Part shown: positions 8,887 to 16,425 of the stretch, in pieces | Layout: every line of letters starts with the position of its first letter | How positions within the stretch are numbered: position 1 is the stretch's first letter | Assembly (NCBI RefSeq): GCF_000227665.2 | Contig: NZ_CP007030.1 | Location: 1,984,001 to 2,048,000, forward strand | Source: Thiomicrospira aerophila AL3 | GTDB lineage: Bacteria > Pseudomonadota > Gammaproteobacteria > Thiomicrospirales > Thiomicrospiraceae | Length of the DNA stretch: 64,000 nt | Direction: 5' to 3' | Translations under genes and position numbers: made by a program | The notes under the pieces: generated by a model | Databases searched by the model: none | Told to the model about the DNA's origin: nothing | Seen by the model: only the letters and a program-made list of their open reading frames with translations

Positions 8887-9435
8887 TTACTCTGGCATCA
8901 TTGATGAGTGGTGATGAATAATTTTCCATCCGCCATCTCTATGCTCATAAACGAAGGTATAACGGGCATTAACCTCTTGTGCCTGACCATTTGACGTCAG
9001 TTTAAATACATACACACCAGCATCCGTTAATTTATTACAACCCTTCTTAACATTGCGCTGCTTAATGATGCCAAACGGTTGCTTTTCAAGAAAGTGATTA
9101 AAATAATCAATAATCTCATTACGAGATGTGCGCGGAACATTTGATACAGTTGGCAACAAAATCGCATCATCTGCATACAGATCGGCCACTTTGGCTGCTT
9201 GACCTGTTTGCAACGCGTTATTCCACTTATCAAATAGAGCAGCGGCTAATTTTTCATCAGCTGGCGCACAATAACAGCTCTCAGCAGAAACGGGCGTATC
9301 AATTGGACGTCGTGATACACCTGAGCCAGTAATAGCTTGATAAGGTGTGCGTAACGAATTACTCAAACTGACACCGATTGCTTGCGAATGATCAATACCT
9401 GATGTACCGGTAATTTGAAATGAACTTGATTTCAT
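8887..9435 (-). CDS. Iota-class carbonic anhydrase-like protein (copy 2) with CsoS2-like N-terminal tag
   Basis: This 182-residue paralogue of the protein at 6955-7497 shares CNKLTDAGVY, DDAILLPTVSN, ARYTFVYE and the signature HHHSSMMP. The start has no signal peptide; residues 8-29 carry ITGTSG...VSLSNSLR, again close to the CsoS2 C-terminal ITGSSG...VTVSGGAR. The catalytic domain begins around YCAPADEKLAAALF. It precedes ham1 by 4 nt and follows the LysR-type regulator gene by 59 nt. As with copy 1, carbonic anhydrase activity is inferred from family motifs and the setting inside a CO2-concentrating island. Confidence 0.8.
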   Translation of the reverse strand: MKSSSFQITGTSGIDHSQAIGVSLSNSLRTPYQAITGSGVSRRPIDTPVSAESCYCAPADEKLAAALFDKWNNALQTGQAAKVADLYADDAILLPTVSNVPRTSRNEIIDYFNHFLEKQPFGIIKQRNVKKGCNKLTDAGVYVFKLTSNGQAQEVNARYTFVYEHRDGGWKIIHHHSSMMPE

Positions 9436-9494
9436 TTAATTTAATTCCAATAAAAACACCCAAAACAGGGCGCAAGTTTAACAAAATTTGGTCC

Positions 9495-10493
9495 TTACTG
9501 CTTGATACTTGTTGTGCTTTCTGTGGCATCAACACTGGTTTGGAAATATTCCGCGCCTTTTTCTAACAAAAAATCTAAAAATTTACTGGCAAGGATAGAC
9601 ATAGATTTCCCACTCGGATAAACGATATTGAGTTCTTTTTCTAGTGGAAAACCTTGCACATCTAATACCGCAAGGGGTCCTTCGACCCCCTCAAGATAGA
9701 GTGAATGTTTTGGTACAACAGAAATACCCAAACCACCAAACACAGCATGCTTGATGGTTTCAGTACTTTCCAATGTGAGTCGCTCATTAATCCGTAAGTG
9801 CTGTTCATTAAATCGTTCTTCTACCGCTGAACGAATACCCGACCCAAATTCACGCATCAAGATCGGCTCTTCCGCAATCCTTGCCAACGAAATATTAGTC
9901 TGACCCACCAGAGGATGATCACGGTGCGCGATAAACACCAGTGGATTAGGGGCGAAAGGGATTACGACTGCATCTAATGAACTGGGAGGCTTTTGACCCA
10001 TGATATACATATCATCCAGATTATCTGCAATACGGTTTAATATCGTCTCCCGGTTGCACACGGTAAAACTTAAATCGATATTTGGGTAAACCTTAGAAAA
10101 CTCTCCCAAGGCTAGCGGCAAAAAATATTTCGCAGTGGTCACTACCGCAATACGTAAACGCCCTTTACGCATGCCTTTAAAATCATGAAGGCGCATTTCT
10201 AAATTAGCCAACACGTCCATGACTTCACGACACGCAATAGCCACTTCTTCACCCACTTCTGTTAAGAAGATATTACGACCAAGTTGTTCATACAAAGGCG
10301 TATCAATCGAGTCCTGAAAACTCTTCACCTGAGCAGATACCGTCGGCTGGGTTAAATGAAGTTCCTCTGCCGCACGGGTAAAGCTAGCCAGACGCGCCAC
10401 AGCTTCAAAAACCTGAATTTGACGCAAGGTTAAATGACGAATCAAATAATGATGCGTAATTGTCGGGTTGTCCATGTGGCTACTGGCATTCAT
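9495..10493 (-). CDS. cbbR: LysR-type regulator, CbbR-like
   Basis: This 332-residue LysR-type regulator has an N-terminal winged helix-turn-helix (RQIQVFEAVARLASFTRAAEELHLTQPTVSAQVK, about residues 23-56) and a periplasmic-binding-like effector domain. The sequence style (HLTLRQIQVFEAV, KYFLPLALGEF) matches CbbR/CcmR proteins that control RuBisCO and carbon-uptake genes. It sits between sbtB and the iota-CA gene. The first ATG gives MNASSHMDN; the internal Met at residue 7 is an alternative start. The CbbR role is inferred from similarity and context. Confidence 0.85.
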   Translation of the reverse strand: MNASSHMDNPTITHHYLIRHLTLRQIQVFEAVARLASFTRAAEELHLTQPTVSAQVKSFQDSIDTPLYEQLGRNIFLTEVGEEVAIACREVMDVLANLEMRLHDFKGMRKGRLRIAVVTTAKYFLPLALGEFSKVYPNIDLSFTVCNRETILNRIADNLDDMYIMGQKPPSSLDAVVIPFAPNPLVFIAHRDHPLVGQTNISLARIAEEPILMREFGSGIRSAVEERFNEQHLRINERLTLESTETIKHAVFGGLGISVVPKHSLYLEGVEGPLAVLDVQGFPLEKELNIVYPSGKSMSILASKFLDFLLEKGAEYFQTSVDATESTTSIKQ

Positions 10494-10524
10494 TTAGCGC
10501 TACCCTAAACTCCATTTAAGGCCA

Positions 10525-10845
10525 CTATTTTGTTCCCGGCCGACATTTTTTGGGCGAATGAACTTCAGCATTCAAACTAAATACAAAATGATGGTAACCC
10601 TTCTCGATATCGCGATTAAGCTCAGCAATCAGAGGCTCAAATTTAGCCTCTGACACCATTACCATAAACATCACATTGCTATCCGCATCAAAATGACCAG
10701 ACTGCAGTCCAGAATCACCCTCACCATTGACACTTAGGTTGGTATAACTATTAATGGCTAACTTCTTAAAGATTTTTTTAATACGTGTATCTAAGATATT
10801 AGATGTAATAATTTGAACTAACTTTTGGTTGCATAAATTATCCAT
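10525..10845 (-). CDS. sbtB: SbtB-like PII-family regulator
   Basis: This small PII-like protein (106 residues) is encoded directly downstream of sbtA, as in cyanobacteria, where SbtB binds adenine nucleotides and gates SbtA. The fold is suggested by KLVQIITSNILDTRIKKIF and the closing GYHHFVFSLNAEVHS. The C-terminus has KKCRPGTK, a Cys-Pro-Gly tail recalling the redox loop of some cyanobacterial SbtB proteins. The start at 10845 is chosen for its GAGGG ribosome site; an upstream in-frame codon at 10872 would overlap sbtA. Confidence 0.82.
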   Translation of the reverse strand: MDNLCNQKLVQIITSNILDTRIKKIFKKLAINSYTNLSVNGEGDSGLQSGHFDADSNVMFMVMVSEAKFEPLIAELNRDIEKGYHHFVFSLNAEVHSPKKCRPGTK

Positions 10846-10864
10846 AAGGCCCTCTCTACTTTGC

Positions 10865-11845
10865 CTAACCAATATACCAAACCGACAAGCTGTAGAACAA
10901 TGGAATGCCTACCAGCACGTTGAATGGGAAGGTAACACCCAAGGCCAGAGTTAAATAATATGATGGGTTTGCTTCTGGCACACCCATCCGCATCGCTGGC
11001 GGCACGGCAATATAAGATGCACTCGCCGCTAGAATAGCTACCAACATCGTGCCACCCGCACTAAAGCCAAGAATTGAAGCACCTACAAAAATCCCAATTA
11101 AACCGCCAATTAGTGGCATGATTATACCAAATGCAACCAGTGGAAGACCAACCTGCTTAAAGGCCTTCATCCGACGTGCAGCTTCCATACCAAGATCTAA
11201 TAGGAACAAGCACAACACGCCCATAAAAATACCATGTGAAAACGGATAAACCTTTTCCATGGCCTCAGGACTTGAAACAGCACCAATAACAAGTGCGCCA
11301 AGCAGTAAGACCACGCTTCCATTGGTTGTAGCTTCATGTAGCAGTGATTTCCAAGGCGTGGCTACCGCCTCACCCCCGACGGCTTGCAACTTTCTTCGTG
11401 CCATGGCAGCGAGCAATAAACCAATAATAATTGCAGGCGCTTCCATAATCACCATCATGACTATTGGGTAGCTCTCGTATTCAATTCCCGACACATCCAA
11501 AAATGCAATTGCTGCTAAAAATGTCCCCGCGCTTACTGAACCATAATGTGCCGTTATCGCAGCAGCGTTAAACCGGTCGATACGATCTCTAAAACGTAAA
11601 ATCACATAGCCAATCATGGGCGTCAAGAAACCTAACACCATGGCCCAAAATATTGACTTAAATGCCAAACCTAACTCGGCGTTAGCAAGCTCAACACCAC
11701 CTTTTAGGCCGATAGCAATCAACAAATAAATCGATAGGCCTTTACCAAGACCATCAGGGAACTTTAAATCAGACTTAATAACCTTTGCAATAACGCCCAA
11801 TGCGAAAAACAAAATGGCAGGAATCAAAATTGCATCTAAACCCAT
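10865..11845 (-). CDS. sbtA: SbtA, sodium-dependent bicarbonate transporter
   Basis: SbtA imports bicarbonate with Na+ across the inner membrane. The 326-residue protein has about ten hydrophobic helices in two inverted repeats and the family segments FPDGLGKGLSIYLLIAIGLKGG, HYGSVSAGTF and ASASYIAVPPAMR. I choose the ATG at 11845, 9 nt after GGAG (11855-11858 on the minus strand), over the GTG at 11854. Its stop lies 19 nt before the sbtB start. Bicarbonate delivered here would feed the carboxysome encoded in the same island. Confidence 0.93.
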   Translation of the reverse strand: MGLDAILIPAILFFALGVIAKVIKSDLKFPDGLGKGLSIYLLIAIGLKGGVELANAELGLAFKSIFWAMVLGFLTPMIGYVILRFRDRIDRFNAAAITAHYGSVSAGTFLAAIAFLDVSGIEYESYPIVMMVIMEAPAIIIGLLLAAMARRKLQAVGGEAVATPWKSLLHEATTNGSVVLLLGALVIGAVSSPEAMEKVYPFSHGIFMGVLCLFLLDLGMEAARRMKAFKQVGLPLVAFGIIMPLIGGLIGIFVGASILGFSAGGTMLVAILAASASYIAVPPAMRMGVPEANPSYYLTLALGVTFPFNVLVGIPLFYSLSVWYIG

Positions 11846-11972
11846 AATAGACACTCCAAGTTAAATTCAACAGCCATCATAGGGCAAAAATTTTTGAAAA
11901 TTAAATCGGAATTTCCTTCGATAACCATAACCAATAATCTATGAGTTAAGTATTGTCTGATTGAGCAATCTA

Positions 11973-13292
11973 CTAATTCAATCCATCCTGCTCTTTAAAC
12001 TTGTTCAAATAATTACGGACGATGTCATGTGTACCGATATTGTCGCGCTCTTTAAAAATAACAAAATTTATAAATGCATGAATTGCGAGTGCGATAAGCA
12101 GTCCTTCAAAAATACCGACCCAATAGACTAACAAGCCACATAGTATGGCCAATAACATGGCGTAACGTCCAAAATTAGCCACATGCAGTAATCCTAGAAT
12201 CATTTTAATGCCAACAAAAATCATGATAATTCCAAGCGCAAACTTTGGCAGGAACTCTAGATACTGTATGTTAATGACGAAGAAGGTAATCACTATAGCA
12301 ATGACTAAAACCGAAAATTTAGTATAGGCACCGGCGAGACGGTTAGTAGAGCTTTTTGCTAACCCGTCAAGGTTAGTCATACCACCAAAGAAACTAGAGC
12401 CCATGTTGGACACCCAAATCGACAATAGACTATTGTTACTATTGCATTTGCGCTTAAGTGGATCTATTTTCTCAATTGCAGCATTACTCATCACCTGCTC
12501 AATCACGTCAATAATGGCCAGCATGAGGGCAAACCCTATTGCATAAGCCCACAGGCTAATCGAGTTAAAATCAGGTATAGGTAAGGCTAATGCAAGGTCA
12601 GCATCCTCAACCTTTAGCATCGATAAAGGGAAGAACAATGCGACCAGAATTCCAAACACGATCAATGCAAAATAAGGCACGGCAGGCTGGCGATCTTTAA
12701 ATAGTTTAAACAAAACCAAAAACAAGACTGCGCCAAAAATAGACAATCCAATAATCAGCATACGCTCGAAGGTTAAAAAACTGTCAGCTGAATCAAAGAC
12801 TGCTGGCACCTCGTAAGTAAACACCAAAAAGGCCAATACGATTTTTAAACCTATCCCTGCCAACAAACCTTCAACTAAATAAGTAGGGACAAGCTGTAAA
12901 ATGTAGCGCTGCCAGTTAAATTTCCAAATAATTGCCTGAAATGCGGCCGTTAGGAAAATAATAAACGCCATATTCGATATACCGAATATTGACACACCCA
13001 TGGCAAGGATGGGAGCCAGGCCTGCTGCAATACCAGGTGCGCCAATAAAATTCCCCGGCCTAAACCACGCAAACATCCAACCAATAAAAGAGGCAAACGC
13101 GACTGTAGCAAGTCCAACTTGGATAGGGTAGTCTGACATGATGGCAATCCCTATAGAGAGGGGAATCGCCATAGCAGCAGTGATAATTCCTGCTTGTACG
13201 TCACGTGTTACATATTTTTTTTGGAAAGCCGCACAGGTTTTAGTTTCACACTGTACGTCTTGAGATAAATTTTGATTTGCTGAGTTCGACAT
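11973..13292 (-). CDS. SulP-family anion transporter, probable bicarbonate carrier, no STAS domain
   Basis: This 439-residue polytopic protein has the SulP start DVQAGIITAAMAIPLSIGIA and about ten to twelve membrane segments, with FFGGMTNLDGLAKSSTNRLAGAYTK in the core. It ends soon after the last helix, so the cytosolic STAS domain usual in SulP proteins is missing. SulP-type dissolved-inorganic-carbon carriers are known in this bacterial group; placement between the carboxysome operon and sbtA supports a bicarbonate role, which remains inference. The ATG at 13292 starts MSNSANQ; an upstream start (13322) has little support. Confidence 0.85.
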   Translation of the reverse strand: MSNSANQNLSQDVQCETKTCAAFQKKYVTRDVQAGIITAAMAIPLSIGIAIMSDYPIQVGLATVAFASFIGWMFAWFRPGNFIGAPGIAAGLAPILAMGVSIFGISNMAFIIFLTAAFQAIIWKFNWQRYILQLVPTYLVEGLLAGIGLKIVLAFLVFTYEVPAVFDSADSFLTFERMLIIGLSIFGAVLFLVLFKLFKDRQPAVPYFALIVFGILVALFFPLSMLKVEDADLALALPIPDFNSISLWAYAIGFALMLAIIDVIEQVMSNAAIEKIDPLKRKCNSNNSLLSIWVSNMGSSFFGGMTNLDGLAKSSTNRLAGAYTKFSVLVIAIVITFFVINIQYLEFLPKFALGIIMIFVGIKMILGLLHVANFGRYAMLLAILCGLLVYWVGIFEGLLIALAIHAFINFVIFKERDNIGTHDIVRNYLNKFKEQDGLN

Positions 13293-13461
13293 AAAAAACT
13301 TCTTTCGTTTAAGGGCTAGCAAAACCTGCTTGACCGATTAAGAACCTTAGTTCAACTGAAACGACATTAATCAAAGCTTTTGGCTACACCAGACTAATGA
13401 AAAATATTAAATAATCGTATGTGAGCGCAAGTGTCTTTTAAACAACATGCTCTACTCATAA

Positions 13462-13492
13462 AAAAAAAGGCTGGATAAACCAGCCTTTTTAT
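13462..13492 (-). terminator. Intrinsic terminator of the cbb/cso operon
   Basis: On the minus strand AAAAAGGCTGG - TTTAT - CCAGCCTTTTT is followed by more T residues. It lies just after the acRAF stop and separates the carboxysome operon from the SulP gene. Confidence 0.88.
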
Positions 13493-13505
13493 AAAATAAA
13501 TTGCT

Positions 13506-13751
13506 TTATTTTTGATACTTACATTGAATATCTTCAGCAAGTTTGTATTCAGCGGCAGACAAATTGTCACCAGCTGCATAAATAATTAAACTCGCAAAAT
13601 CACGCCCAAAACTGATATTTGGATAAAGGTTGGCCGTTTCAGTAACAATGGCAACCTCATCTAAAAAATCACGCAAGGCAGTGTAATTCTCAAACAAGAA
13701 TTTTGCTTCTAAGGTCGTAGAGTTTTTGTTTTCACGCCAACTCCCACTCAT
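13506..13751 (-). CDS. acRAF, alpha-carboxysome RuBisCO assembly factor
   Basis: This 81-residue pterin-carbinolamine dehydratase-like protein (WRENKNSTTLEAKFLFENYTALRDF, about residues 5-29; later LYPNISFGRDFASLII) sits at the end of the carboxysome operon, where the RuBisCO assembly factor acRAF is found in sulfur bacteria and marine cyanobacteria. The catalytic HH-P-x-W pattern of true dehydratases is not evident: the region reads LYPNISF. It overlaps the ferritin-like gene by 4 nt (ATGA) and is followed by a terminator. Confidence 0.85.
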   Translation of the reverse strand: MSGSWRENKNSTTLEAKFLFENYTALRDFLDEVAIVTETANLYPNISFGRDFASLIIYAAGDNLSAAEYKLAEDIQCKYQK

Positions 13752-14290
13752 AAGAACCCTCTATTCATCTGCTGCGTTCTTGATTGAGCCATGTAGTCTG
13801 CAGACCATTGACGAATTCTCATCAATTGATCTTGCTCTTCTTCATAAAGACGACCAAAAAGCTCAGCATCTTGAATTGCACCTAAATTTGCACTGAAGTT
13901 GTAGGCTTGTTCATATAAATTGATCAGCTGAACTTCATGCAACTCACAAATAGAAAGTGCTTCAATAACATCAAACGATGGCTTAGAAGGCGTAAGAATT
14001 GAACCTGCTGGCAATGCACCATGATCAACCATACGCTCAGTAAGCTCAGACGCATGACGAAGTTCTTCGTTAGCTAACTGAACAAACTGTTCGGCAAACG
14101 CATCTTCTGAACGTTTTTGAGAAAGTGCCGCATGAGCAAGATACTGCTGAGCAGCAGAAAACTCTAAACTCATGGCACGACCTAGAAAACCAAGTATTTG
14201 AGGATTCATGCCATTAGCGCTGCGCAATTCACGACGAGTAAGCTGACCTACTCCTGCCATTACACTTCGGCTGTTAGTACGATAAGGCAT
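13748..14290 (-). CDS. Ferritin-like (bacterioferritin-type) carboxysome operon protein
   Basis: This 180-residue four-helix ferritin-like protein has SLEFSAAQQYLAHA (first-helix Glu) and ANEELRHASELTERM (ExxH), both carboxylate-bridge style ligands, then CELHEVQLINLYEQAY and YEEEQDQLMRI. Such a gene is a regular member of alpha-carboxysome operons of proteobacteria, but its job is not established; iron or redox handling is a guess. A good AGGAG ribosome site precedes the ATG, and the end is coupled to acRAF. Confidence 0.85.
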   Translation of the reverse strand: MPYRTNSRSVMAGVGQLTRRELRSANGMNPQILGFLGRAMSLEFSAAQQYLAHAALSQKRSEDAFAEQFVQLANEELRHASELTERMVDHGALPAGSILTPSKPSFDVIEALSICELHEVQLINLYEQAYNFSANLGAIQDAELFGRLYEEEQDQLMRIRQWSADYMAQSRTQQMNRGFL

Positions 14291-14339
14291 TGATGACTCC
14301 TAATTTAGAGGCACTAGGTACCTCTAAATAAACACTTAA

Positions 14340-14648
14340 TTACAGACGTGCTGCTGGGTTAAGACCCGCAACTAGAACTGGCTCAACTTCTTTGTGAGGA
14401 CGCGCAATAATGTGAGCAGCAACTAAGCCATCACCTACACGCTCACAAGCATCAGCACCAGCACGAACTGCTGCGTTAACCGCACCTGTTTCACCACGTA
14501 CCATAACAGTTACGTAGCCGCCACCAACGAATTCACGGGTGATTAGACGTACTTCTGCTGCTTTAGTCATCGCGTCAGCTGCTTCGATAGCAGGCACAAG
14601 ACCGCGAGTTTCGATCATACCTAAGGCAATACCGTATTCATTGCTCAT
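14340..14648 (-). CDS. csoS1: CsoS1, hexameric BMC-H carboxysome shell protein (second copy)
   Basis: This 102-residue BMC protein forms the hexameric tiles of the shell facets. The core MIETRGLVPAIEAADAMTKAA and AVRAGADACERVGDGLVAAHIIARPH are nearly identical to its neighbour at 14724-15023; the tails differ (VLVAGLNPAARL here). The GGAG ribosome site is spaced 9 nt. A 14-nt element shared with the other csoS1 lies 39 nt upstream of the start. The letter (A, B or C) cannot be set from sequence alone. Confidence 0.96.
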   Translation of the reverse strand: MSNEYGIALGMIETRGLVPAIEAADAMTKAAEVRLITREFVGGGYVTVMVRGETGAVNAAVRAGADACERVGDGLVAAHIIARPHKEVEPVLVAGLNPAARL

Positions 14649-14686
14649 TCTTTAAAACTCCATTCTGATTTTAATCACTGTTAATG

Positions 14687-14700
14687 TTTGAGTTCGTAAC
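14687..14700 (+). repeat. TTTGAGTTCGTAAC element upstream of second csoS1
   Basis: This 14-nt word is identical to one at 15063-15076, and its 12-nt reverse complement is in the cbbL leader (20448-20459). In the transcript sense, CTGTTA and TAACAG can pair around it to leave CGAACTCAAACAT in a loop. Function is unknown; a leader structure or processing site is possible. Confidence 0.6.
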
Positions 14701-14723
14701 AGGGTTAAATTCAATCTATTAAA

Positions 14724-15023
14724 TTAAGCTTGTGGAAGAGTTGAAGTTAATACAGGCTCAACTTCTTTATGTGGACGAGCAATAATGTGAGCTGCTACTA
14801 AACCATCACCTACACGCTCACATGCGTCAGCACCAGCACGAACTGCAGCGTTAACGGCACCAGTTTCACCACGAACCATAACGGTTACATAACCACCACC
14901 AACAAAATCACGAGATACTAAACGTACTTCTGCTGCCTTAGTCATTGCATCAGCTGCTTCGATAGCAGGAACAAGACCACGAGTTTCGATCATACCTAGA
15001 GCGATACCATATTCAGTTGACAT
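14724..15023 (-). CDS. csoS1: CsoS1, hexameric BMC-H carboxysome shell protein (first copy)
   Basis: This 99-residue BMC-H shell protein is first of two tandem copies; proteobacterial loci often have three. It differs from the second copy mainly at a few positions (VSRDFVGGG) and in its tail (VLTSTLPQA). It has a strong AGGAGAAAG ribosome site and a leader with a potential stem, AACAGTTA with TAATTGTT, holding the shared element in its loop. Hexamers of CsoS1 bind CsoS2 repeats and pass small anions through the central pore. Confidence 0.96.
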   Translation of the reverse strand: MSTEYGIALGMIETRGLVPAIEAADAMTKAAEVRLVSRDFVGGGYVTVMVRGETGAVNAAVRAGADACERVGDGLVAAHIIARPHKEVEPVLTSTLPQA

Positions 15024-15062
15024 AACTTTCTCCTAAAATAAAAAAATTTAACAATTAGCTAA

Positions 15063-15076
15063 TTTGAGTTCGTAAC
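15063..15076 (+). repeat. TTTGAGTTCGTAAC element upstream of first csoS1
   Basis: It is a perfect 14-nt match to the element at 14687-14700, placed 40 nt before the csoS1 start codon. A potential 8-bp stem (one G-U) brackets it in the transcript. Confidence 0.6.
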
Positions 15077-15143
15077 TGTTAAAAATTCTGTAAAAACTAA
15101 ACGTTCTTACTGACTCTACCAATAAACCCGCCCAATGAGCAGA

Positions 15144-15416
15144 TTAATCCTTATCAACGTCCAGTGACCAATTATCAATAATGCCACTGATCGTTAAATC
15201 TGTTAAATAACGGTCATCACCCGATGCCGTTCTGGCGGCTGAATTTGCTATGGTAAAAACCCACTCCCCAACCTTACAACCGATTGGGTCCAGCGCAGCC
15301 GCAGTGCCTCCTGAGACACTTTTTAATACTTTTACCGGTAAATGACCTAGGTCATCCAATCGACTGGTAAGTATGAGCTGATGTGTAACTTGATGGATTT
15401 CCATCAACCTTCCCAT
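15144..15416 (-). CDS. csoS4B: CsoS4B, pentameric carboxysome vertex protein
   Basis: This 90-residue BMV (EutN/CcmL-type) protein caps the vertices of the icosahedral shell. The beta-barrel start MEIHQVTHQLILTSRLDDLGH and the motif AALDPIGCKVGEWVFTIANSAAR are diagnostic. The C-terminus TISGIIDNWSLD matches CsoS4 proteins. It overlaps csoS4A by 13 nt, so the two are translationally coupled. It is more diverged than CsoS4A, as is usual for the B form. Confidence 0.93.
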   Translation of the reverse strand: MGRLMEIHQVTHQLILTSRLDDLGHLPVKVLKSVSGGTAAALDPIGCKVGEWVFTIANSAARTASGDDRYLTDLTISGIIDNWSLDVDKD

Positions 15417-15652
15417 TTATCAATAATACCAACAATAGTTAGATCACTCGGGTAAGCCTTAGTGCCTGTTGCATCACGCGCTGCCGAACTACCTACACAA
15501 AGCACCCAATCACCAGGCTTACAACCAACAGCATCAACCGCTACCATTGGCGACGCACCTGGCTTTTCCCTTACTAAAAGCAAAGGCTTATGATCCATGG
15601 TCGCTATACGATTGGTTGACACTATGGCTTTTTCAACTTGATATATCTTCAT
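15404..15652 (-). CDS. csoS4A: CsoS4A, pentameric carboxysome vertex protein
   Basis: This 82-residue vertex pentamer protein has the typical MKIYQVEKAIVSTNRIATMDHK start, the AVDAVGCKPGDWVLCVGSSAAR core and TIVGIIDKWEG at the end. Its ATG overlaps the stop of the CsoSCA-like gene (TGATGA) and its 3' end overlaps csoS4B. The order csoS2 - csoSCA position - csoS4A - csoS4B is the standard one for alpha-carboxysome operons. Confidence 0.95.
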   Translation of the reverse strand: MKIYQVEKAIVSTNRIATMDHKPLLLVREKPGASPMVAVDAVGCKPGDWVLCVGSSAARDATGTKAYPSDLTIVGIIDKWEG

Positions 15653-16422
15653 CAGCCACTTTTCCCAACCTTAGGCGACAGTGTTATAACTGTCATAAAC
15701 AAAATAACGCTTAGTAACAACACATCACTAGACTTAAGCTGAAGATTTGACCTATACAACATCTCGTTCAAATAAAGACCAATCAATCTTGAACTCAAAC
15801 TAACATCCAATGTCTCAGCTAAACTAGCGATGGTATTCAAATTCAAATTCAGTTGGCATCCAGCTGAATTAAGCCGCAGCGTAGAGTATTCAAGATTATT
15901 AGGCACCACCAAAGTTATTTGGTTACCATCACTCGGATTCATGAATTCACTCACTGCTCGCTTTAAACCATTCAGTTTACGCGAATCAATACCGCTTCGC
16001 TCATCCACAATATTAAATGAAAACTCAGCGGTGGATACGGTGTCATGCTTTATTGAAACGGCTAAAAGTCTTCGGATTAAAAAGTAATAATAAACATCCC
16101 ACTGGGTTTTGGTTTTGAGCGCTAAGCCGCTTAACCAGTTCGTATCAGGATGATGACTAAACTCTTTTAGTAATCTACTCTTAACAATTTCAATAAAACA
16201 CGGATCTAACTTAGATAAAAACAACTCATCCACAAACATTTCGAGTTGAAAAATATCCTTCTCCAATAAACTTGGAGATAACGCTGGAAGACAAATGAAT
16301 GACTTAAGGTTTGCATCCAGATGTTTTCCAGTGTTGTTTAAGCGACTTTGACTATATTGCTTAGCAATATAGTGCTTTGTTATCACCCGCCCGTTTGGGG
16401 CTCTAATAACGCCACTTTGCAT
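15652..16422 (-). CDS. CsoSCA-derived protein lacking the carbonic anhydrase site (probable remnant)
   Basis: This 256-residue protein fills the slot of the carboxysomal carbonic anhydrase CsoSCA (csoS3), which is normally about 500 residues. Compared with CsoSCA from memory, PDTNWLSGLALKTK recalls the end of the N-terminal domain (NWISGHNLKG), and LKRAVSEF...ITLVVPNNLEYSTLRLNSAG recalls the later catalytic-domain part. The C-x-D segment is absent, and where the zinc His and second Cys should lie there are ERSGID and FMNPSD. The C-terminus is a hydrophobic stretch (SSDVLLLSVILFMTVITL) instead of the C-terminal domain. It is 3 nt from csoS2 and overlaps csoS4A, so the frame is maintained. Structural role or decay are both possible. 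Confidence 0.68.
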   Translation of the reverse strand: MQSGVIRAPNGRVITKHYIAKQYSQSRLNNTGKHLDANLKSFICLPALSPSLLEKDIFQLEMFVDELFLSKLDPCFIEIVKSRLLKEFSHHPDTNWLSGLALKTKTQWDVYYYFLIRRLLAVSIKHDTVSTAEFSFNIVDERSGIDSRKLNGLKRAVSEFMNPSDGNQITLVVPNNLEYSTLRLNSAGCQLNLNLNTIASLAETLDVSLSSRLIGLYLNEMLYRSNLQLKSSDVLLLSVILFMTVITLSPKVGKSG

Positions 16423-16425
16423 AAT

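Noticed and set aside
13506-13751. Pterin-4a-carbinolamine dehydratase
   Set aside because: The fold is similar, but position at the end of the cso operon and absence of the catalytic His pair favour acRAF.
15652-16422. CsoSCA-like gene as a sequencing-error truncation of a full csoSCA
   Set aside because: csoS2 and csoS4A flank it with 3 nt and an overlap; the 773 nt available cannot contain a 1.5-kb gene in any frame, and the frame is intact and coupled.
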